Source of the DNA: Proteromonas lacertae
Lineage: Eukaryota > Sar > Bigyra > Opalinata > Proteromonadidae
Assembly (NCBI GenBank): GCA_002245135.1
Contig: NGBS01000003.1
Coordinates: 1-64,000, forward strand
Reading direction: 5' to 3'
Length of the DNA: 64,000 nt
The position numbers and the translations under genes were made by a program. Every line of letters starts with the position of its first letter. Positions within the stretch are counted from its first letter, which is position 1. Shown here piece by piece: positions 57,187 through 64,000 of this stretch. The notes under the pieces are model-generated. The model made no database searches. It was not told the DNA's origin and worked only from the letters and a program-made list of their open reading frames with translations.

Positions 57187-58180
57187 ATGTCTGACAAACC
57201 AAAGCAAGAGGTTAAAAAAGTATTGATTATGCTTGATGTATTTTTTTATAGGCCAAATTTTGGCAAAAATTAATTGTTGGTGGCATTGCTGGAATTGTTG
57301 GAACATCTATAGTGTATCCACTAGATATGGTTAAGACAAGATTGCAAGTATGGTTTATAAGTTATTTTGATTAATTAGAGACAAGTAAATTCTCAGAATA
57401 TGAAATATAAAGGACCGGTTGATTGCTTTAAGATTATAGCAAGAGAAGAAGGAGCAGCTGGATTTTATAGAGGTATTACAGCTAACTTAATTGGGGTGAC
57501 ACCAGAAAAAGCTATAAAATTAGCTGTTAATGACAATTTAAGAGAGTATTGGACAAAGCCAGATGGTTCTGTTCCATTACACAAAGCAATCATATCTGGA
57601 GGAAGTATACATTTTTGAATTATATATATATATTTTTCTAGCTGCTGGATTTTGTCAATGTATTGCAACAAACCCTATGGAAATCACTAAAATTCGTATG
57701 CAAGTGCAAGCAACATTACCTGTAGAACAAAGAACAGGTTTAGTCCAAGTGTGCAAAGAATTGGGAATTAAAGGTATGTACAAGGGATCAACAGTCACTT
57801 TATTAAGAGATGTTCCTTATTCAATGATCTTTTTCCCATTAAATGGTATTATTAAGAGTTTTTTCGCTAAGAACGAGAATGATGTTCCATTAAGTGGTGT
57901 ATTACTTGCTGGTGTAGTTGCAGGTGCATCTGCTTCTGGTTTAATGACTCCAATGGATGTTGTGAAAACTAGATTACAAGCTCAGAAAGGTAATAAAATT
58001 ACAGTAAGTGTATTTGGTGTATTTAAAGATATTTATGTTAAAGAAGGATTTAGTGCTTTATATAAGGGAACAGTACCAAGAATGTGTGTTCAAGCACCGT
58101 TATTCGCTATTGCTATGTTTGCTTTTGAATTACAGAAACGTTATTTAATGTATGGTAGTGTTTTTCATTCAACAAATTAA
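57187..58180 (+). CDS. Mitochondrial glutamate carrier-like (SLC25A18/A22)
   Basis: Four exons. Three carrier repeats with YPLDMVKTRLQ, NPMEITKIRMQ and TPMDVVKTRLQ signatures. NLIGVTPEKAIKLAVNDNLR is diagnostic of the glutamate/aspartate-glutamate carrier branch, and there is no N-terminal EF-hand region, so SLC25A18/A22 rather than aralar is indicated. It would move glutamate with H+ across the inner membrane. About 275 residues, a normal length. Confidence 0.9.
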
Positions 58181-58254
58181 ATATTAAAATAATATTATTG
58201 AATGTGAATATTATTTGTTTTTTGAAAAATATTTTAAAAAAACAATAATTACAA

Positions 58255-60031
58255 TTATATTTTATAAGTTAAAACAGATAGTCTAGGATGTGAACTACAA
58301 AGAGTGTATATAAATTTGTGATTTGAATCAGGATAGAAATTTGTCCTATTTACTCTACTCTTTAATTTGTATTTACCAACAGGTAAATTAGAACTTCCCT
58401 TTCTAATATCATAAAAATAGATCATTCCATTAGAAGTACCATATGATATTACATTTCCATCAGGATGCCAAGATGGTACAATATATTCACTTATCTTTTC
58501 TTCATATGATTGTGCTGTATAAACAACTTTTTGTGATTTCTAATATTAATATTATAATAATATACAATTATACAATATCAAAAATATCAAGTGATTGTGC
58601 ATGAGCTTTTACATTTGTATAACCGTATAACAAGGTATTTTGATTATTACTACTTGGATTTATCATTGTAGCAAAACCTGTTGTTCTTAAATTCCTATTC
58701 ACATTTTCTACATTAAATTCTTGTCTTTTTTCTTTCAATGAAAATGATTCTATACATCCATCTGCACTTAATAAATACAAATAATCTGATTTTATTGGGT
58801 TATAAACATCAGATAGATTCTTACTACTGATTGGAGTTGGTAAAAATGAACAACCACTAGCCAATGATTGATCAACATCTCTTACCCATAGAAACTATAT
58901 ATAATTGTATATATATAATTATACTGAATTATCTCTACTAACTGATACAAAATTCATTCCACTTGATAAAAATTTACAGGTTACCATTGCTATAATATAC
59001 ATCAAAAAATAATAATAATAAAATAAATACGTTTTCTATGAGCTTCTATTAATGGTTGTAATATGACTTTAGATTCTTTAACATCAACCATTATAAACTA
59101 TTATTAAAAATTACAATAAATTTATTAATATTATCATACACTACTTTTTGCAGTTAATCCTTGTTTAGCTCTTAATGTGGCAATACAATATTGTTCTGTT
59201 GAATCTAAGTCAACATCATCCACAAATGCATTTGAATCAGCATTTATAATATAATTTGTTCGAAATTTCACTAATCCTTTGGGAACATCTAAATCATAGA
59301 CTTCTAACGTACCTGTATTTGTACCAGCTACTAATATCTTTTGATCTGTGTTTCTGAAATGTGCTAAACATCTTAATGGCTGAGTTAAATTTGAATATCC
59401 ATTTATATCACTTATCCAAAATTTCGAAGATAATGACTCTTCCTGATGATTTACTTTATAAGGTGCAGCTGATGATGATGATGTTAACAATGGTGTAGGT
59501 GGTGAAACAGGTGGTATTATTGAAGCTGCTGTCGATGATGTTGGAGTTATAACTGGCTTTGGCATTTTGAATGGAGTTTTGAATTTATTATTATCAGAAT
59601 CTGATTCAGTATCAGTGTCAGAATCAGAATCGTCTGATGATATTGTGGCTGCTTTAGCCAATAATTCAGATTTTATGTCAATTGGTTCTTTTGGTTCTTT
59701 GGGAGCTACAGGATCAACAGCATTTATGTATGGTTGTTGATTGATCCTTTCTGTTGGTATTGCGGCTTGTGATTGAATTAATTGGATTTGTTCTCTTAAT
59801 ATAAGTTGATCAATATCAGCTATTTTTCTAGAATATTTAATTATATCTTCATTTACATGGTCTCTTTTCCTTTTGTATTTTTGAATATCATCATTTATGT
59901 TTTCTATTTTTCTTTTGTATTTCTCAATTTTTTCAAGGAATTGTTTTTTCTTTTCTAAAGAAGTAATCAAATGTTCCTATTATAGCATATTTTTAAAACA
60001 ATACATTTGCGATATTATTCTCTTTCTGCAT
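58255..60031 (-). CDS. Coiled-coil plus WD40-type propeller protein
   Basis: Starts MQKENNIAN then, after a 28-nt intron, a coiled coil (KKKQFLEKIEKYKRKIENIN), a Ser/Asp/Pro linker, and beta-propeller blades: LRCLAHFRNTDQKILVAGTN, MVTCKFLSSGMNFVSVSRDN, IVPSWHPDGNVISYGTSNG and FYDIRKGSS. The last exon ends LSVLTYKI. WD repeats are degenerate. No family recognised; coil-propeller proteins often scaffold autophagy, RNA or trafficking complexes. About 470 residues over six or more exons. Divergent from the ankyrin gene, 75 bp between starts. Confidence 0.65.
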
Positions 60032-60064
60032 TTCTCAAATTTAATTTCAAATTAAATTCTATTT

Positions 60065-60078
60065 AGCTCGATCGAGCT
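60065..60078. promoter_or_regulatory. 14-bp perfect palindrome in a divergent promoter
   Basis: AGCTCGATCGAGCT is a perfect inverted repeat lying midway between start codons 75 bp apart. Its GC content stands out in this AT-rich spacer, which favours a protein-binding site for a dimeric factor. Confidence 0.5.
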
Positions 60079-60106
60079 TGAATCAAAAAATCGATTTATC
60101 TCATTA

Positions 60107-60573
60107 ATGGATGTCAATGATCCTCATATAAGATCTTTACATGGATGTGCTAAGGATGGAGATATAGAAGGAGCAGTTAAAATAGTTGGTTCACATGAAA
60201 ACATAGATGCAAAAGATAAACTTTGTAGAACACCTTTGCATATAGCTGCATTTAATGGTCATTTGGATTTTGTGAAATTTCTCATCGATAAAGGAGCAAA
60301 TGTGAATAGTGTTGCTCAAGATAAAACATCAGCAATTCATTTTGCAGCAATGAAGGGTCATCTTGATGTTGTTAAATGCTTAGTTGAAAATGGAGCTAAT
60401 ATCAATTCATTAACATCAAAATCAAAAACTGCCTTACATGTTGCATCTCAAAGAAATGATATAGAAATGGTGAAATATTTATTAGAAAATAAAGCTAATC
60501 CAACACTAAGATTGAGTGTACCTAAGAATAATAGAAAAGATAAAAAAGATGAAGATAATAATGATGAAAAATC

Positions 60574-60637
<64 letters not shown>

Positions 60638-60961
60638 CAGAAAAAGGGAGATACCTGTTTAGAATTAACTACCAATCCAGAAATAAAGTCGTTAATTGAA
60701 GAATCTATTACTAAATACAGAGAGGAAAGAATGAAAAAAGATAATGAAAAAAGAATAAGAAAAGAGAAAAGAAAACTAGAAGAAGTTGAGAAAAGAGGTG
60801 AAAACAATACTGAAGAGAATATAAAAGAAGAGAATAAAGAAAATAATGGTAAAAAAGAAGAAAAAGAAGAAGAAAAGAAAATTGAACAACCATCCAAAAA
60901 GAAAGCTAAGACTGGTGCTAGTCTATCATATTTATTAGAAGATGATACTGATGATTTTTAA
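60107..60961 (+). CDS. Ankyrin-repeat protein with poly-Asn and basic tail
   Basis: Single exon, 284 residues. Three to four ankyrin repeats: RTPLHIAAFNGHLDFVKFLI, SAIHFAAMKGHLDVVKCLVE and TALHVASQRNDIEMVKYLLE, each with the TPLH-like turn. A poly-Asn insert precedes a conserved-looking CLELTTNPEIKSLIEE, then a Lys/Glu coil, a basic KKKAKTGAS and an acidic end (LLEDDTDDF). The KKKAK patch may be a nuclear signal. Ankyrin repeats bind protein partners; the partner is unknown. Confidence 0.8.
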
Positions 60962-61075
60962 AATAGATTTATCTTATAATTATTTATTCTACATCGTGTT
61001 TTATGATGAAAAATAAAAATTGTCCAAACTTTTGGCTTGAGTTTTTATTTTTTATTTTTGTTTTTAACTCTTTCT

Positions 61076-61534
61076 ATGAATTTCGAAGAACCTAGAAATC
61101 CCAAAACAAGTATTAATTCTAGTTTTATTATAATGATAGAACATTATATTTGTGGAAGTATAGGGTTTAGTGTGACATTTATCTGGCTTTTAGTTGTGGC
61201 TATCGTCACAAAACAGTGGCAGGTAGTATTCTCATGTATAATAAATGATTTATTTTTTGATAGTAATACCAGCCGCTGTTGTTATTACTGGAGTGTTATT
61301 CGCTAATCTAGCTCAAGAAGATATTAGGTATATTAGATATATTAATAATATGATAGTTGCTTTCATCAATATGGATATATGTTTGTGGGCATAGGAATTG
61401 CTCTCTTAATTTGCTTTCCAATCACTTTTTATCGAACTGATTATGTTTCATTACCAGTATTTATACAATGGATGGTGGCCGACTTCTTTTCTGTTATTGT
61501 GCTGTTTTATATGGGTCAAGTTCTTGTAGAATAA
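61076..61534 (+). CDS. Four-TM small membrane protein, unknown function
   Basis: Three exons joined by 28- and 29-nt introns. Four hydrophobic helices: ICGSIGFSVTFIWLLVVAIV, VVFSLIPAAVVITGVLFANL, YMFVGIGIALLICFPITFY and a last one ending VLFYMGQVLVE. Short polar loops. About 134 residues. Resembles small four-TM ER or Golgi proteins in size only; no family recognised. Confidence 0.6.
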
Positions 61535-61639
61535 TCTAATTTCGTTTTTTTATGTTTATGTGTTTTTTTTAAAGGTCAAAAAATACGGATTATTATAAAA
61601 CATTTAACATATATACTACATTAAAAAGGATAGATAAAT

Positions 61640-62275
61640 CTAAATAAAAACACGAATTCTATCTTGAGGACATATTGGATTTAGTTTTAACCATTGTTCT
61701 ATACACTCTTTATGATATGTATGTCCACAATGTAATTTAACATATTCTTGTCCCACTTCATAATTTGACAAACAAATGGAACAATCATCAAATTCATCTT
61801 TTTCACCTATTTTATTAGCTGATAATGAATGAATTTGTTGTTGGCTAGCACCAACGTTAGAAAGGTTCTATAAATAATATATTGATCAAAATATACTTCA
61901 TTGGAGTAAAATAAATAATATGTACTAACATATACGGCTGGAGACTATTCTCATAAGATAAAACGTTATACAATAACTAAAGGTATGGGTTCTAATATAG
62001 GATGTGTAGCTCGTTGATCGTTTTGACGATTTGTTCTATTATTATTCATTCTTTGTGAAGTTCGTATTCTACCTCTATGAGAGTGTGTCTCACATTCTAG
62101 CAAAATAATAAGCAACAGTTATACGGTTTACTGGCGTTCTTTGAGCTCTTTGCCTTGAATTAAGTCTTGGAGTCTCAGCATACTACATTTTACTGTCATA
62201 AAATAAATATACATATATGTTGACCACTCTTATAGTCTGTAAGTTGTATACTCCCCAATGATCTAGTGGATTCAT
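61640..62275 (-). CDS. RING-H2-like zinc finger protein (C-x2-D variant)
   Basis: About five exons. Basic, Asn/Arg-rich N-terminal part (TPRLNSRQRAQRTP, RTSQRMNNNRTNRQ) then a C-terminal RING: C-x2-C in DDCSICLS, C-x-H-x2-H-x2-C in LHCGHTYHKEC and CPQD. The eighth zinc ligand is Asp instead of Cys, as in Rbx1-type RINGs. The RING sits at the extreme C-terminus, as in many RING-H2 E3 ligases. The placement of the middle introns (about 61.9-62.1 kb) is uncertain. Confidence 0.6.
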
Positions 62276-62695
62276 TAAAAAAATAAAATCACTTCAAATT
62301 TATTTTGATCAAAGTACCTCGAATTTGTTTCATTATAAAATATCATTGATATGATGAAATAGATCCAAACAAATACATTTTAAAAATGATTTATTAGGGA
62401 ATATATTATCAAGATTCAAATAAAAAACTGCTTTTATGTTTATCTGTTTTATATATCTCACTATTTGAAAGAACAAAACTCCCATACTCAGTAATCACAC
62501 ACATTAGGTGTTATATATTTCACATAATTACTTGTAAAAGTTTTATGTAAGTAATAAACGAAGATTTTCAACAATGCATTTCATTTTGACACAAAACATA
62601 GATAATTCATTCAAAATAGAATTGTATGATGTAAATTACATTTTTAAAGTAAATTACAGACATACATTACAATCTAATTTTCAGATAATCAAATA
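62276..62695. other. Divergent intergenic region upstream of NF-YA
   Basis: 420 bp of AT-rich sequence between the RING and NF-YA starts; no coding frame, tRNA or strong motif seen. Confidence 0.4.
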
Positions 62696-63426
62696 ATGGA
62701 TTGTATATAATAATATTTTTTTGTTTTCTCTTAACAGTTTTATTTTCATTTTTTATAACTATCTTATACTATATTTTTTAGCAAATAATCAACTGATCAA
62801 TCAAGTGGCTGGTGATTACACTAGCGCTGATTATCAAAGCATGCCGTTAGGAATGACCGATCTAGAATCTAGGCAGATGTCTATGCCTCAAGCTGGACAC
62901 GTTATCGATTATACCCAATATCCAATAGATCCTGTATTATATTCTCTTTAATAAATTATTTTTAGGCACATCAACCTGCAATTTACCAAAATAATCCAAA
63001 TTTAAATATGGTTATGATGCCATTTGCAAATACACCACAAGTTATGCCTCAATTATTCTCCAGAATACCTATACAAAGTGAAGAAGAACAACCAATGTAT
63101 GTCAATGCCAAACAATACCATAGAATAATGAAAAGGAGAATAGCTAGAGAAAAACTCAATTCAATGAATCCTAACCATCGAAAGAAAGGTACATATTTGC
63201 ACCAAAGTCGACACAATCACGCCTGTAAGCGACCAAGAGGAGAAGGAGGTAGATTTCTCAGTAAAAGTAGTGTTAAACAACAAGATCAGCAACAACAACA
63301 ACAACAGCAGCAGCAACAACAACAACAACAAATCCAACCTGCTAATCAAACTACTCCATCTTTAACGGTTGTATTGACGCCTGTTCAACCACAGATAGTA
63401 TTATCAACTCAATTACAATCCCAATC

Positions 63427-63477
<51 letters not shown>

Positions 63478-63856
63478 TAAATTAAAACCCACAAAAAATT
63501 CCCAATCACCTCCACAATCAGCTTTATCACCACCACCTTCAACTATAAATGATGTTAATAGGGAAGTATCTCCACAAATTTCTATGATTAGTCCAAATTC
63601 GAATACATCTGATCAACGTAATATAGGGTTAAATAGTGCTGATGATGTAGCTTCCAGTTTATCCGCTTCTTCTCAATCGGTTCAAGGATTTCAACAATTT
63701 CAATTACCTTTCCAGCAATTACAACGACAAATACAAATTCAAACTTCTACGACTGACAATGAATCTAAATCAGAGACAACAGTGTCAACAACATCTATGG
63801 CAGATAATGCTTTACCACCACTGGATAAAGATATGCTTGACAATTGGAGTTATTAG
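62696..63856 (+). CDS. NFYA: NF-YA (HAP2) CCAAT-binding factor subunit
   Basis: Three exons; a two-codon first exon joins to DSNNQLINQVAG. The NF-YA core is complete: subunit-association helix QPMYVNAKQYHRIMKRRIAR, linker, and DNA-binding YLHQSRHNHACKRPRGEGG. It contacts NF-YB/NF-YC and inserts into the CCAAT minor groove. The rest is Gln/Pro/Ser-rich with two poly-Gln runs (63287-63330 and 63425-63476), a transactivation-type composition. Its target sequence occurs in arrays upstream of both Crinkler/RHS-like genes in this window. Confidence 0.93.
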
Positions 63857-64000
63857 AATTTAATATTAATATAGTTTTTAACCTTTTTATTTAAATTTAG
63901 AACAAAGAATGCAAGTGATAACTTTTTTGAACTTCTTTATATTGTTATGTAATACATATACATTTGTAACTATAATATGTTTTTTTTATTAGTATATAAC
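63857..64000. other. 3' flank of NF-YA
   Basis: AT-rich, no feature seen before the window ends. Confidence 0.4.

Noticed and set aside
1-64000. tRNA genes
   Set aside because: I looked for GGTTCGA-type T-loops with matching stems on both strands and found none convincing; tRNAscan would settle it.
1-64000. Complete transposon or retroelement
   Set aside because: No transposase or reverse transcriptase motif and no terminal repeats were seen; the Crinkler/RHS-like genes are only related to element-associated families.

Overview
This is nuclear DNA of a strongly AT-rich, gene-dense unicellular eukaryote. Nearly every gene is interrupted by very short introns (about 25-85 nt). They start GTATAT/GTATTT and end ATAG/TTAG, and most joins below restore frame through recognisable domains. 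Codon use is extremely AT-biased, and AAT, CAA and ACA runs code for poly-Asn, poly-Gln and poly-Thr, as in amoebozoans and some other protists. An AP-4 mu subunit, a methylmalonyl-CoA epimerase-type protein and a 7TM receptor fused to an RGS domain fit a free-living protist. A TMEM138-like ciliary transition-zone protein suggests the organism can build a cilium or flagellum, so a dictyostelid is unlikely. I cannot name the lineage from the sequence alone.

Layout. 0-14 kb: an acidic NPF-repeat protein (5' cut), a mitochondrial carrier with an apparent frameshift, OST3/OST6, a CCCH zinc-finger protein, an ASCC2-like CUE protein, two small membrane proteins and a large FHA-AAA ATPase. 14-27 kb: an N-myristoylated Ras-family GTPase lacking catalytic residues, an epimerase, coiled-coil and RING proteins, a pseudokinase-LRR protein, a PX protein fused to a degenerate radical-SAM-like region, DJ-1, DPH4 and a GT92 glycosyltransferase. 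26.6-31.5 kb is accessory: a secreted P-loop NTPase, a 501-bp copy of its 3' end 3.1 kb away, decayed coding sequence, TMEM138, another membrane protein and a single 5S rRNA gene.

31.8-43.5 kb is the most unusual part. Two giant minus-strand genes encode multi-module P-loop NTPases related to Crinkler/RHS (retrotransposon-hot-spot) proteins. One is SPRY-SPRY-NTPase A-NTPase B. The other is NTPase B-nuclease-coiled coil-NTPase A. Both have CCAAT boxes spaced about 24 bp apart upstream, and the same window carries an NF-YA gene, whose product binds CCAAT.

44-64 kb: a ZIP metal transporter, a macro-domain hydrolase, AP-4 mu, a secreted twin-SET protein, a serine carboxypeptidase, the 7TM-RGS receptor, WDR5, a glutamate-type mitochondrial carrier, a WD-type propeller protein, an ankyrin protein, small membrane and RING proteins, and NF-YA. 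Many genes are divergent pairs 75-140 bp apart. Exon joins were made by eye from frame and splice signals, so individual splice sites may be off by a few bases.
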